Shown here piece after piece: positions 44,951-53,732 of a stretch of 56,713 bases of DNA. Position numbers and translations under genes: made by a program. The number at the start of each line of letters is the position of its first letter. Positions within the stretch are counted from its first letter, which is position 1. The notes under the pieces are model-generated. The model was not told where the DNA came from. It did no database searches and was given only the letters and a program-made list of their open reading frames with translations. Source of the DNA: Desulfobulbus rhabdoformis (lineage in GTDB: Bacteria; Desulfobacterota; Desulfobulbia; Desulfobulbales; Desulfobulbaceae); assembly GCF_016919065.1 (NCBI RefSeq), contig NZ_JAFFQA010000034.1, forward strand, positions 1 to 56,713, given 5' to 3'.

Positions 44951-44987
44951 AAAAGCCGAAAAGGTAGCTTTTCTCCTCTTCGGCTTT
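44951..44987 (-). terminator. Terminator beyond the SLC13-type gene, displaced by a MITE
   Basis: On the minus strand AAAGCCGAA pairs with TTCGGCTTT across about 18 bases, then TTTTC follows. It is the likely terminator of the transporter gene. MITE copy 9 lies between the stop codon (45168) and this hairpin, so it was probably inserted into an existing 3' tail. Confidence 0.7.
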
Positions 44988-45025
44988 GTGTCCCCCAACA
45001 GGACAGGTTTTGGCAACCTTATTTA

Positions 45026-45166
45026 GGGTGTCTTGAAAAATTAGATTTTTCAATCAAGGCCAAGGATTGCGCAAAATTTTACCGCAGGCATATATTTGAT
45101 ATTCCGAGGATAAAATTTTAAGCGTGACGCAGGGATTGGAAGAAAAAGCAATTATTCAAGATTCCC
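45026..45166 (-). mobile_element. MITE copy 9, middle form (141 bp)
   Basis: On the plus strand it begins GGGTGTCTTGAAAAATTAG. The minus-strand end is GGGAATCTTGAATAATTGC. The direct repeat TTTA is at 45022-45025 and 45167-45170, and the right copy covers the stop codon of the transporter (45168-45170). Confidence 0.93.
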
Positions 45167-45167
45167 T

Positions 45168-47120
45168 TTAGTAAAAAAGCATCAGCATCATCGTCAGCAC
45201 CACAAGGAAGATGATTGTCATGCCGGTACCGGTTTTGACATAATCCATAGTTTGATATCCCCCCGGTCGCATGACCAGGGCATTGACCTGATGGGTGGGC
45301 AGGACAAAGGTGTTGGAGGCTGAGATGGCTACCACCATGGCCGCAAGCCGTGGATCGACGCCCATTTCAAAGGCCATGGTCATGGCAAGGGGGACCAGCA
45401 GCACCGTGGCTCCCACATTGGAGACAACCAAGGTAAAAAAGGAGGTGAGCAGGCCAATAATCAAAAGGAACAGGACCTCTGGCACGGTTCCCACTACATG
45501 CATGATCGAGGTTGCCATCCACTCAGCCGCACCGGTCTTTTGAAAGGCGAGCCCCAGGGGGATCAACCCTCCGAGTAAAAAGACGGTCATCCAGTCAATG
45601 GATTTATACGCTTCGTCAATGGTAAGCACACGGGTCAGGATCATCCCTAACGCACCAGTGAGCAGGCAGACCGAAAGCGAAACATTTATCGGCATCCCCA
45701 GTGCCGTGGAAACAGGTTTGAGCCAGAGAATCATGGCGATGGTACACACCAGCAAGCCAAAAGCATGTTTGGCTTTATCTTCCCGCACCTCCTCCCCTTT
45801 AATCTCGTTGGTAAAGGCAAAATAGTCCTTTTGCGCCAGGCTTAAAAACTTATTCCAGCGGCCAAACATCAACAGGGCGTCACCGGGTTTGATGACCTCA
45901 AGTGTTATCTGGTTAAACTGGCAGATCCCTTCACGACAAAGCACCACGGGCACGATGCCGTTTTGCTTGCGGAAACGTAGCTCGCGCATATTTTTTCCCG
46001 CCAAGTAGGACCGGGGTGTAACGATTCCCTCGACCATTCCGGCATTGTTAGGAGAGAAATCCTCAGCAAAGACATTAAGCTCACCTTTGAACACCCATCC
46101 GAGATCTTTGGTACACTGACGAACATGGACCTCATTCCCGACCAGGGCTAGAGTTTCCCCTGAATGGATCAATTCCCAGCGAGTGGGTGCATAGTTTTTT
46201 ATCTTTTTCTCCGGCGAGTAGACACCGGCTATGGTCACATGGTAGCGATCTCGCACATGCAGTTCCTGCAAGGTGAATGATCCGAAATCATGAGGAATTT
46301 CTATTTCAAAGACACCGGCTATCTCCTGGTACGTATCGGCCAGGGAGGCGGGCATGATTTTATTCTGCCCCTGAGAATCGCCTTTGGCGGGAATGACAAA
46401 GCGGCCAAAGACAACAAAATAGAGGACGGCAGCCAGGACCAGAGCAAGCCCGATGGGTGTTTGAGTGAACATCCCCAAGGGCTGTATAGTCGTCTCGAAG
46501 AGTCCCAGTCCATTGGCCTGGGCAATGAGGTCATTGAGCAAAATGGTCGGACTTGCCCCAACCAAAGTGATTGTGCCACCGATGATGGCGCAGTAGGCCA
46601 TGGGCATGAGAATTTTTGAGGCCGGGATCCCAGTTTGGCGGGCAATCCGACGGACTGCCGGAAGAAACAGGGCTGCCGCACCGATGTTCTGCATAAAGCT
46701 GGAGATAAAGGCAACCGTCACCGATATAAAAATAACGATCTTATTTTCTGATTTTCCTGCTCGACGCAAAATTTGCCGTGCCAAAATATTCATGCAGCCG
46801 GTCTTATCAAGCCCCGCTCCGATAATGACCACGGCAATAATGGCCACAACCGCATTACTTGAGAGACCACTTATGGCCTCCTGCGGAGTGACCAGCCCCA
46901 AGAGGGGGAGGATAACCATCATCAGCAGCCCAACAACATCCACCCGAACCCACTCGAAAACAAAGAGTAAAATCACGAAAAACAATACGGCAAATACCAG
47001 TCCCATTTCCAGGGTGAAGATAATGTCAGCCGGCTTGGGCAATGCTCCGGCAAAAGCACCACAGGGCCCAACAAGGCTGATACATACGGCGATGAGTAGG
47101 CCTCCCAGGATATTGCGCAT
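45168..47120 (-). CDS. SLC13/DASS-type transporter with TrkA-C domains
   Basis: This 650-residue protein has an N-terminal half of hydrophobic helices with SSFMQNIGAAALFLPAVRRIAR (SLC13/arsenite-antiporter-like half) and GASPTILLNDLIAQANGLG. About residues 260-430 form two cytoplasmic TrkA-C (RCK) domains (for example ITLEVIKPGDALLMFGRW). A second helix bundle follows, with VVSNVGATVLLVPLAMTMAF and ISASNTFVLPTHQVNALV. This layout (citT/SAC1 type) is used for sulfate, dicarboxylates and other anions. ATG 47120 is preceded by GAGGAGAGAT. The stop codon is part of the target duplication of MITE copy 9. Confidence 0.88.
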   Translation of the reverse strand: MRNILGGLLIAVCISLVGPCGAFAGALPKPADIIFTLEMGLVFAVLFFVILLFVFEWVRVDVVGLLMMVILPLLGLVTPQEAISGLSSNAVVAIIAVVIIGAGLDKTGCMNILARQILRRAGKSENKIVIFISVTVAFISSFMQNIGAAALFLPAVRRIARQTGIPASKILMPMAYCAIIGGTITLVGASPTILLNDLIAQANGLGLFETTIQPLGMFTQTPIGLALVLAAVLYFVVFGRFVIPAKGDSQGQNKIMPASLADTYQEIAGVFEIEIPHDFGSFTLQELHVRDRYHVTIAGVYSPEKKIKNYAPTRWELIHSGETLALVGNEVHVRQCTKDLGWVFKGELNVFAEDFSPNNAGMVEGIVTPRSYLAGKNMRELRFRKQNGIVPVVLCREGICQFNQITLEVIKPGDALLMFGRWNKFLSLAQKDYFAFTNEIKGEEVREDKAKHAFGLLVCTIAMILWLKPVSTALGMPINVSLSVCLLTGALGMILTRVLTIDEAYKSIDWMTVFLLGGLIPLGLAFQKTGAAEWMATSIMHVVGTVPEVLFLLIIGLLTSFFTLVVSNVGATVLLVPLAMTMAFEMGVDPRLAAMVVAISASNTFVLPTHQVNALVMRPGGYQTMDYVKTGTGMTIIFLVVLTMMLMLFY

Positions 47121-47284
47121 ATCTCTCCTCTCTTGTATTTCCTGATTCATGCTCTCTGCCAAATGACTCTCGAATCTCTTGCGCTCTACTCTTTCTCTAT
47201 CACCTCTGGACCTCTGGTTAACGCAACCCCACGAGATCCAGGTTAAAACCATGTATTCAAGATGCTCTGTCGACAAAAATATTC

Positions 47285-47502
47285 CCTGAATCCGTGAGCA
47301 TTCATCAGTGCGCCAGTTTCGTTGTTTGTGACATGCCGATTAAAATAAACTTTATCGGTATGTTGCAGGCAATGAAGGTGGCGTGCTAATGGATGCCCCA
47401 AAGGGCGGCGGGTGCAACTGAACAATACATGAATTTGTAAAAATACGTCGTCTTATTAAAAAGATGCGTTGTTCAGTAACCACCCGCCGTCACGGATTCG
47501 GG
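47285..47502. repeat. Inverted pair of second-family repeats
   Basis: CCTGAATCCGTGAGCATTCA at 47285-47304 faces GTTCAGTAACCACCCGCC... CACGGATTCGGG at 47470-47502, enclosing about 165 bp. A short partial copy (GCGGGTGCAACTGAACAA, about 47412) lies inside. No open frame of note is enclosed. Confidence 0.65.
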
Positions 47503-47637
47503 TATACGACACGAATATCTTACTAGTAGGTGTATCACCATTTACCCAGGAATTCGAAACAGTTTTTCCTATACTTTAGTTCAAGAGCAGTGAAAGGTAC
47601 TAAATCCAGGAACAATGATATGTGAAACAAGCGCGCC

Positions 47638-47668
47638 CCAAAAAATAGAAGGCCCGTGAATACGGGCC
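47638..47668 (-). terminator. Terminator of the PilZ gene
   Basis: On the minus strand GGCCCGT pairs with ACGGGCC over ATTC, followed by TTCTATTTTTT. It lies 55 bp beyond the stop codon of the PilZ gene. Confidence 0.85.
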
Positions 47669-47723
47669 CAGACTAGGATGCAAAGATGATAAGTAACGAT
47701 AAAAAAACGTTTACCCAGCGTTG

Positions 47724-48155
47724 TTAGAAACCATGGCGTAAAACTTTGGAGGCATACATCCCGGCAAGAAACTTACGAATAGAAGGCTCAAGGTTGAGGA
47801 ACTGGAGTCCAGCAGTATACCCATGTTCTCCAGAACGCACATGACGCACCTGAGCGCTGGCGACAAAATGTTTTGTCCCCAGCATCATACCAACCTTGAG
47901 ATTTTGGTACTCATCAAGCCGATTTTTCAAATCCAGCCCCATACCGCCTTCACCTAAATCACGCAGAGAAGCCTTGTAGGTGCCGTTGGCGCTGGCCACT
48001 TTGACCTCAATATGACTGGTTCCATAGAGGTTGACCATGTCGGTCCTGGTCATTCTTTTGTGGAGCCGTTGCCCATCGCGACAGTCCGGGATGTAATCCC
48101 ATTCCATTTCCAAGCCTTCCAGATTTGGGACATCGCCCCATTCATTTTTCACCAT
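47724..48155 (-). CDS. PilZ-domain protein
   Basis: This 143-residue protein consists of a short N-terminal extension and a PilZ domain. The Arg motif RLHKR (RxxxR) is present. The second motif, usually D/NxSxxG, reads DLGEGG, with Gly replacing Ser. PilZ domains bind cyclic di-GMP, so the change may weaken binding. A strong GGAGG lies five bases before ATG 48155. It is followed by its own terminator. A diguanylate cyclase is encoded 3 kb away. Confidence 0.8.
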   Translation of the reverse strand: MVKNEWGDVPNLEGLEMEWDYIPDCRDGQRLHKRMTRTDMVNLYGTSHIEVKVASANGTYKASLRDLGEGGMGLDLKNRLDEYQNLKVGMMLGTKHFVASAQVRHVRSGEHGYTAGLQFLNLEPSIRKFLAGMYASKVLRHGF

Positions 48156-48807
48156 GGACGCCTCCACACAACGGCTATGCCGATACTCGATCGACACCCG
48201 AATTTCGGAATTGATTGACCAGCTTACACGAAAAAAAGCTTACTTAAATAGCTTAGCTATGAAACAAACAGGAGGCAAGGAGAGCAAAGAAAATTTTGAA
48301 AAAAGAATCTTTAATCCCCAGCTTAAGGCCTCTCGGACCTCCACGCATTTCTCTTTCCACACGTGGGTTCAGGCAACACCATAAACCAAGCATTCGTCTC
48401 CCTTTCAAACAGACAAGGGGAATTATTCTTGACACGGTAACGCCCACTCAAGACAATACAAAGAAGTCGTATTGGCAAGCATCCTCCAATGCGTGAGGGG
48501 AAAACGCGCGGTAGAAAACCGACATGTCAGGTCGAACCGTAACAACCATCGCCAACCGCTTTCACAAATTTAGACCATTCTTAACCCCATGTTAATACGA
48601 CGTAAATATATCGGTTGTACTCTTTAAACCTGCAGAGTGTACTTGCTCCCGGTTTTTCGTCCACCTGCTTCAAGAACCCGCTGCAACAGAAATGTTCCAT
48701 GCCGCCAGCAGTCACCAACAGCATGGTCACAGGAGGTATCACAATCGCAGTAGTTCCTCTCTAGCGAGAGAAGGATACTCTTCAAAAACCCCAGCAAATG
48801 GAGAGAC
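48156..48807. other. Leader of fdhE, with no clear gene
   Basis: About 650 bp between the divergent PilZ and fdhE genes. A minus-strand frame (48624-48809) gives 61 residues with a Cys-rich stretch (CDCDTSCDHAVGDC), but it has no ribosome binding site and I do not recognise it. No tRNA-like or repeat structure was seen. Confidence 0.4.
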
Positions 48808-49752
48808 ATGCCAACAACAACCCTGCCCCCCGGTCAACACCAAGCAGCAACATCTACCTTCACCCGTCTTCGTCTCCCCCATGCAACCCTTTTTGCCGAA
48901 AGAGTGCACCGCTGCCAGACTCTGGCGCAAGCCCTCCCCTTTGCAGACCGGCTCAAATTTTGTGCAGTACTGGCAAGACAGCAGGATCTGGAATTCCAGC
49001 GTTTTCCCACACTTCCTCTGCCGGATTCGGACTTTCTTCAGCACTGCCAAAGATATGAAGTTCCACCGCTTTCCCCTGCGGCCTGGCCACCTCATCCTCA
49101 TTGGCAGGAACTGGTGCATCGCCTGATTAGAGCTGCGACTCCCGCACTCTCCTTAGAAGTCCAACAGGCCCTGCAGCGCTGTCCCACAACAGACCCGTCC
49201 TGGCTGGACATTCAAAAAAACCATCTCTTCAGCGGCAACACCCAACTCATCTCCGGCGTGATCATTCCCTTCATCAGTGGAGCACTCCAGGTTCAATGGA
49301 GTTCGCTGGCCGCCCGCCTCTCTCCGGCCTCCCTGCAACACCCAACCCCGAAGTCCCGTTGCCCGGTTTGTGGAAGCCTTCCATTGGTGGCCACCCTCAA
49401 TCCGAAAGGAGCCAAACTCAACCAACGTGTTCTGCACTGCTCCCTGTGCAGCAGCTCCTGGCTGATGGATAAATACCAATGCAGCAATTGCGGGAGCGAT
49501 AAAAAGCTTGCCATACAAGAGAGCACTACACAACCTCATGTTCAGGCCGAAGTCTGTCACCTGTGCATGAGTTATCTCAAACGAATCACAATGCAACAGA
49601 CAGCAGAAGCCGAGCCCGTGGCCGATGACCTGGCTTCGCTGGAACTGGACCAAGCCATGGCGGCAAAGGATTTGAGGAAGGCCGGAGTCAATTTCCTTTT
49701 TCTCTCTGAATCATTCAGCAGGGACTCTTCTTCGGCATGTTGTTTGTCCTGA
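48808..49752 (+). CDS. fdhE: Formate dehydrogenase maturation protein FdhE
   Basis: This 314-residue protein has the FdhE hallmark of paired Cys motifs in the C-terminal half: CPVCGS, LHCSLCSSSW, CSNCGS and CHLCMSY, which bind iron. FdhE is a cytoplasmic chaperone for the assembly and export of molybdenum/tungsten formate dehydrogenases. GGAGAG precedes ATG 48808. No formate dehydrogenase gene is next to it within the window, so it is probably encoded elsewhere. Confidence 0.9.
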   Translation: MPTTTLPPGQHQAATSTFTRLRLPHATLFAERVHRCQTLAQALPFADRLKFCAVLARQQDLEFQRFPTLPLPDSDFLQHCQRYEVPPLSPAAWPPHPHWQELVHRLIRAATPALSLEVQQALQRCPTTDPSWLDIQKNHLFSGNTQLISGVIIPFISGALQVQWSSLAARLSPASLQHPTPKSRCPVCGSLPLVATLNPKGAKLNQRVLHCSLCSSSWLMDKYQCSNCGSDKKLAIQESTTQPHVQAEVCHLCMSYLKRITMQQTAEAEPVADDLASLELDQAMAAKDLRKAGVNFLFLSESFSRDSSSACCLS

Positions 49753-50276
49753 AGATACACCATCGGGCATTTGCACAAGCTGCTATTCTCCCTGTGCAGG
49801 AAGACAGTTGCTTGTAAGCATTTCGAATGCCAAATCTTGCCCCCATGGAAAGAGAAAAAAATACACAGGGAAACATATATAAAATCAACAAGATAACAAC
49901 AGCCAAGCCTTATTACCAACTCAAAGGCGAGAGTTCTTCAGGGAGTACGGGGCAAAAAGAACGGGCAAAGTGTCTCTCCTTTGCCACAGATGCAAGAGGG
50001 GGCGAGAACCTTGTACCAGTGACAGCGGTTGGCCACGGAACAACGTATTTTACCGAATCAGTAAAGGTTTTCAGAAAATTTGGTTTTGTTCAGGGTCCCC
50101 CGTCGCCCTTTGGGAAACTCATCAACATCTCATCTTCATTGCTCGTAACAACCCGATAAAGAGTTCTTTAATCGGGTTGGCCCAAACACAACGAAGCTGC
50201 CCCACCGATGAACGCCCATAGATTCGGGGCAAACCGGAGAGATTGTCTGCCCCAGCGGACAGAAGGGCCACAGGCA
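49753..50276. other. Spacer between fdhE and the SRAP gene
   Basis: About 525 bp with no confident gene. A plus-strand frame that stops at 50157-50159 ends in FVQGPPSPFGKLINISSSLL, which could be a decayed C-terminus of a regulator, but the evidence is weak. A degenerate second-family repeat (GATGAACGCCCATAGATTCGG) lies near 50205-50225. Confidence 0.4.
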
Positions 50277-50954
50277 TCACAGACAAATATTGGCTATCTT
50301 CTGGATACATTCCTGCGTATTATTTCTGATGTTGTTCACCAGTGTTGACACTGCATAGGAGGCAAGGGCCTCCTCGGGACAGGGCCGTAAAAGCTGTAAG
50401 AGTGTCTTTTTCTCACTCGAACCGCTAAGCCAGAGAGGAATATCTTTTGGCGATAGAATCACCGGCATGCGTTCGTGCAAAGGAGCTATGGTTTTATTGG
50501 CCGTGGTCGTAATAATGGTACAGGAATCGATTATTTCACAGTGTTCGCTCTCCCAGGAGTCCCACAGCCCGGCAAAGGCGAACCGTTCAGCCTCGGTGGG
50601 ATGAATATAGTAGGGTTGCTTGCCTCCTGGATGCTTTTGCCACTCATAATAGCCGTTGGCAGGAATGATACAGCGGCGATAACGAAACGGACCACGAAAG
50701 GATGGCTTTGTTTCAAGGCCCTCTGCCCGGGCATTGATCAAGTTAAATTTAGTCCTTTTACTCTTGGACCAGCTGGGAAGTAGCCCCCAACGCAAAGGGG
50801 CCCAGGCAAAGCGCCCTGGGCCAGAGAGACGAATCAAAGCCGGAATGTTTTGGCCTGGAGCGATATTATAACTCTCATACTGAGGTGCCGGTGGAATGCT
50901 TAAGGATTCATAGCCAAATGAGCCGTTACCGAAATAGGCAAATCGTCCACACAT
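50277..50954 (-). CDS. SOS-response-associated peptidase (SRAP/HMCES type)
   Basis: This 225-residue protein starts MCGRFAYF, so the catalytic Cys2 becomes the N-terminus after Met removal. The other SRAP landmarks are NLINARAEGL, RCIIPANGYYEWQ and HERMPVIL with the active His. SRAP proteins form a covalent bond to abasic sites in single-stranded DNA and protect them. The start at 50954 is fixed by the MCGRF motif, although a longer frame reaches 50999. Only seven bases separate it from the diguanylate cyclase stop codon, so the genes are co-transcribed. Confidence 0.92.
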   Translation of the reverse strand: MCGRFAYFGNGSFGYESLSIPPAPQYESYNIAPGQNIPALIRLSGPGRFAWAPLRWGLLPSWSKSKRTKFNLINARAEGLETKPSFRGPFRYRRCIIPANGYYEWQKHPGGKQPYYIHPTEAERFAFAGLWDSWESEHCEIIDSCTIITTTANKTIAPLHERMPVILSPKDIPLWLSGSSEKKTLLQLLRPCPEEALASYAVSTLVNNIRNNTQECIQKIANICL

Positions 50955-50961
50955 CTTGCAA

Positions 50962-52578
50962 TTACTCTTCCTGAAAGATCTCGACCCGATTTCGGCCAAA
51001 ATCCTTGGCCAGGTACAGGGCTTTATCTGCGTGTTTCAGGGCTGTGTCGATCCCGATCGATACCAGATCCGCTTCTGCAAGCCCGATACTGGCTGTTATA
51101 TGAACCGGTTCCGCTCCATCCTCTGAAAAATCAAGAGAAGCCACAGTGGTAAGGATACGTTGTGCGGCAATTTCCCCCTGACCCAGGGAGGTTTCCGGCA
51201 TCAGCAGGACAAACTCTTCCCCACCGTAGCGGGCAAAGATATCTATCTCCCTGATAGTTTGGTGACAAGCCCGTGCGATTTCCTGCAAAACCTTATCACC
51301 GAAATCATGGCCATAGGTATCATTGATCAGTTTGAAATGATCGAGATCAATCATCAAAAAAACCGCACCCTGCTTTGTCCGAGACGCTCTTTTTGCCTCC
51401 TTTGTAGCCAGCTCAAAAAAACTTCTTCGGTTATAGGCCTGGGTCAGTTCGTCGATGGTCGCCAGTTCACGCAAACGCCTTGCCTTATCTAAAAGTGCTG
51501 AGGCAGACCTGGCCATGGCGGATATCTCGTCATTGCCCTCAAGCGGCAAAGTCCACTCCCCCTTTTCTACCGAATCTCCACTCATTGCCTTGCTGATCAT
51601 GCTCAGACGTCCACCAAAACCTCGGATAACAATAATAAAGTAGAGTAGGCACAAAACAACGATCGAAAGCAGTCCAAACAGCAGTTTTACGCGTGTTGCC
51701 CCTTCGATCTCAGAGATGACCAGTCTTGAGTTCACCTTGTATTGCTCAAAAACATTTTCAACGTAGGTTTCGGTCAACCGTTCGAGACGCCTGGAGAGCT
51801 CATCAAGTTCATTGAGCAGAATGTTCAGATTGGCCAGTGCATCGAGCACCTGTTCTTTTGCCACGAATAAGGCCTCAAGCCCGCCCGTCAATCCCTCAAA
51901 ATAAGAGTAAAAATTGGGAACTTCTGCAGAATGTGCACGATCCTGGCTTGCTCCCCCCTTCAGCAAAGAGCGAAGGTGAGCATGATGTGATTCCACCTCC
52001 GAAATTGTTCTGCCCCGCCCTACCCCCTCTACAATGAGTGACATCTCCTGCAACACGGAGGGGTACGGGAGAGAAATTTCGCCCTCAGCGAAAGAGGCAC
52101 CTTGCACCTGGAGCACTTTTTTCAGTGCATCAACGGCTTTTTGTACCTGCGCTTCTTGCTGCGTGATGTTCAACTCGAGTTGAAAGACGATAGCGGCATG
52201 GCTGCGAATTGCCTGGCTCGCCAGGTTCAAAGAGAGGATATCGACAAAGTTCCCCTCCTGAGACAGGGTCACGGTCAAAGATTCCACATCCTCAAGGGTT
52301 GCACGAAGCTCAGAGTAGTGACTTTGAAGGCTGTCGTGCATGTCGTGCTGGGTGAACTCATGGGAAAAAAGGCCCAGCTGATAGATCGCTTTTTCAAGGG
52401 TTCTGGCCATGTGTATTCTGGGCAGTGTTCCTTGCACAAAAAACTTTGTTGTCCCTAGAAATCTGCTGGAAAGAAGGACGGAGAAAATTTGACCGCCGAG
52501 AATTATACCAACCATGGCAAACAGCAGGATGGAAAACTTTGCCTGTATGGAATACAATCCTGAAGAAATCATTTTCAC
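50962..52578 (-). CDS. Membrane diguanylate cyclase (GGDEF)
   Basis: This 538-residue protein has two transmembrane helices (FSILLFAMVGIILGGQIF and LLFGLLSIVVLCLLYFIIVI) that enclose a large extracytoplasmic helical sensor domain. A HAMP-like linker and a C-terminal GGDEF domain follow. The active motif is GGEEF. An RxxD inhibitory site (REID) lies five residues upstream of it, so the product would feed back. GTG 52578 overlaps the stop codon of the binding-protein gene by four bases. ATG 52572 is an alternative start. It synthesises cyclic di-GMP, probably under control of the upstream binding protein. Confidence 0.92.
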   Translation of the reverse strand: MKMISSGLYSIQAKFSILLFAMVGIILGGQIFSVLLSSRFLGTTKFFVQGTLPRIHMARTLEKAIYQLGLFSHEFTQHDMHDSLQSHYSELRATLEDVESLTVTLSQEGNFVDILSLNLASQAIRSHAAIVFQLELNITQQEAQVQKAVDALKKVLQVQGASFAEGEISLPYPSVLQEMSLIVEGVGRGRTISEVESHHAHLRSLLKGGASQDRAHSAEVPNFYSYFEGLTGGLEALFVAKEQVLDALANLNILLNELDELSRRLERLTETYVENVFEQYKVNSRLVISEIEGATRVKLLFGLLSIVVLCLLYFIIVIRGFGGRLSMISKAMSGDSVEKGEWTLPLEGNDEISAMARSASALLDKARRLRELATIDELTQAYNRRSFFELATKEAKRASRTKQGAVFLMIDLDHFKLINDTYGHDFGDKVLQEIARACHQTIREIDIFARYGGEEFVLLMPETSLGQGEIAAQRILTTVASLDFSEDGAEPVHITASIGLAEADLVSIGIDTALKHADKALYLAKDFGRNRVEIFQEE

Positions 52579-53693
52579 ACTTCTCTTCCCCAGATTCGCA
52601 GATAGATTTTGCGGTAGCCATTGTCTGGCTCGAAGAAATCGAGCATCTTCTTTTGCCGATCAATGTTTTCCCTGGTGATCAGCACGGGCGGCGCGATGAA
52701 GCCACTGGGCTCCTTCCCCTGAAGGACCCTGTTCAGCTCATCAACGCACTGCCAGCCGTGAAAAAGCAACGGCTCTGGCACGGTGGCTGTCTGGTATATA
52801 TTTTTGCGAATACGAATAAATGCGGAGGCGCTACCATCACCGGCAGAAATGTTGTATGGAGGGTCGCAGGGACCATGCCCAAGCATTGCCAGAATGGAAG
52901 CAGCATGGTCAAAATAAAGATCGTTAATTGCGAGAGTATACTGCCACCGCTTTCCGTACTGACGCATGAGCCGCTTGACGACCCCAGGCATCTCTTCACC
53001 AACCGTTTCCAGAGACAGGTCAACAACTTCCAGCAGGGTACACTGGCCACACTCGGCTAATCTTTCGGCCATAGCCTCTGATTTTTTCAGAGCGATACCA
53101 AAACGGCTATCGGTAAACAGAACCACACCTGCCTTACCTTGTGCATGTTCCACGACATAGCTCGCTGCTGCCTGAGCAACCAGCCCTGGATCTGTGGCAA
53201 CATCCCATCGAACCCAGCTCTGACCAGCTTTACAATCGGCCGCCGAATGCCAACCAATCATGGGTATTGAGGCAGAGTGAAGCTGCTCAATATATAAAAG
53301 GTTTTTTTGAGCATCAACCCCGCCAAGAATGACACCGTCTGGAGAAAGCTCCCGGGCTCTTTTGAAGATCTGCTGCCTGCGTTCATCCCTCCCGCCAATA
53401 TCCAGAAAGTGCACCTTCCAGCCCATGGCAGCAGCGGCTTCCCGAACACCGACCCCCACGCCGAGAACACCGCCATTGCGCAAGTCTTCGGCAATGAACA
53501 CAACAGATTGATTATCCAAGGCCGGAGGTCCTGTTTGCGGGAGCCTCCAGTGCGCAGTTGCCTTTTTGGCAGATGCTTCAGAGCGGCACGATGGCAATGA
53601 GGTCTCCGCAAGAAGCCCCCCATGCATGACGAAAAAGAAGAGAAGGAAGGGCCACAGGGCACCCAGAACCCAGACGAATCGCCTCATCGTCAT
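52575..53693 (-). CDS. Periplasmic sugar-binding-type protein coupled to a GGDEF sensor
   Basis: This 372-residue protein has a signal peptide (VWVLGALWPFLLFFFVMHGGL) and a type-1 periplasmic binding fold (VVFIAEDLRNGGVLGVGVGV, DGVILGGVDAQ, PMIGWHSAAD, GVVLFTDSRFGIAL). It resembles the sugar-binding proteins of ABC transporters, but no permease or ATPase is nearby. The gene overlaps the start of the diguanylate cyclase by four bases. The likely role is a ligand sensor that signals to the cyclase sensor domain across the membrane. GAGGAAC precedes ATG 53693. Confidence 0.8.
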   Translation of the reverse strand: MTMRRFVWVLGALWPFLLFFFVMHGGLLAETSLPSCRSEASAKKATAHWRLPQTGPPALDNQSVVFIAEDLRNGGVLGVGVGVREAAAAMGWKVHFLDIGGRDERRQQIFKRARELSPDGVILGGVDAQKNLLYIEQLHSASIPMIGWHSAADCKAGQSWVRWDVATDPGLVAQAAASYVVEHAQGKAGVVLFTDSRFGIALKKSEAMAERLAECGQCTLLEVVDLSLETVGEEMPGVVKRLMRQYGKRWQYTLAINDLYFDHAASILAMLGHGPCDPPYNISAGDGSASAFIRIRKNIYQTATVPEPLLFHGWQCVDELNRVLQGKEPSGFIAPPVLITRENIDRQKKMLDFFEPDNGYRKIYLRIWGREV

Positions 53694-53732
53694 GTTCCTC
53701 CCTCGCTGAAAGAATATTCATCTTCGACTTAG

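Noticed and set aside
48624..48809. 61-residue Cys-rich frame upstream of fdhE
   Set aside because: No ribosome binding site and no recognised family. It may be chance. It is noted in the spacer entry.
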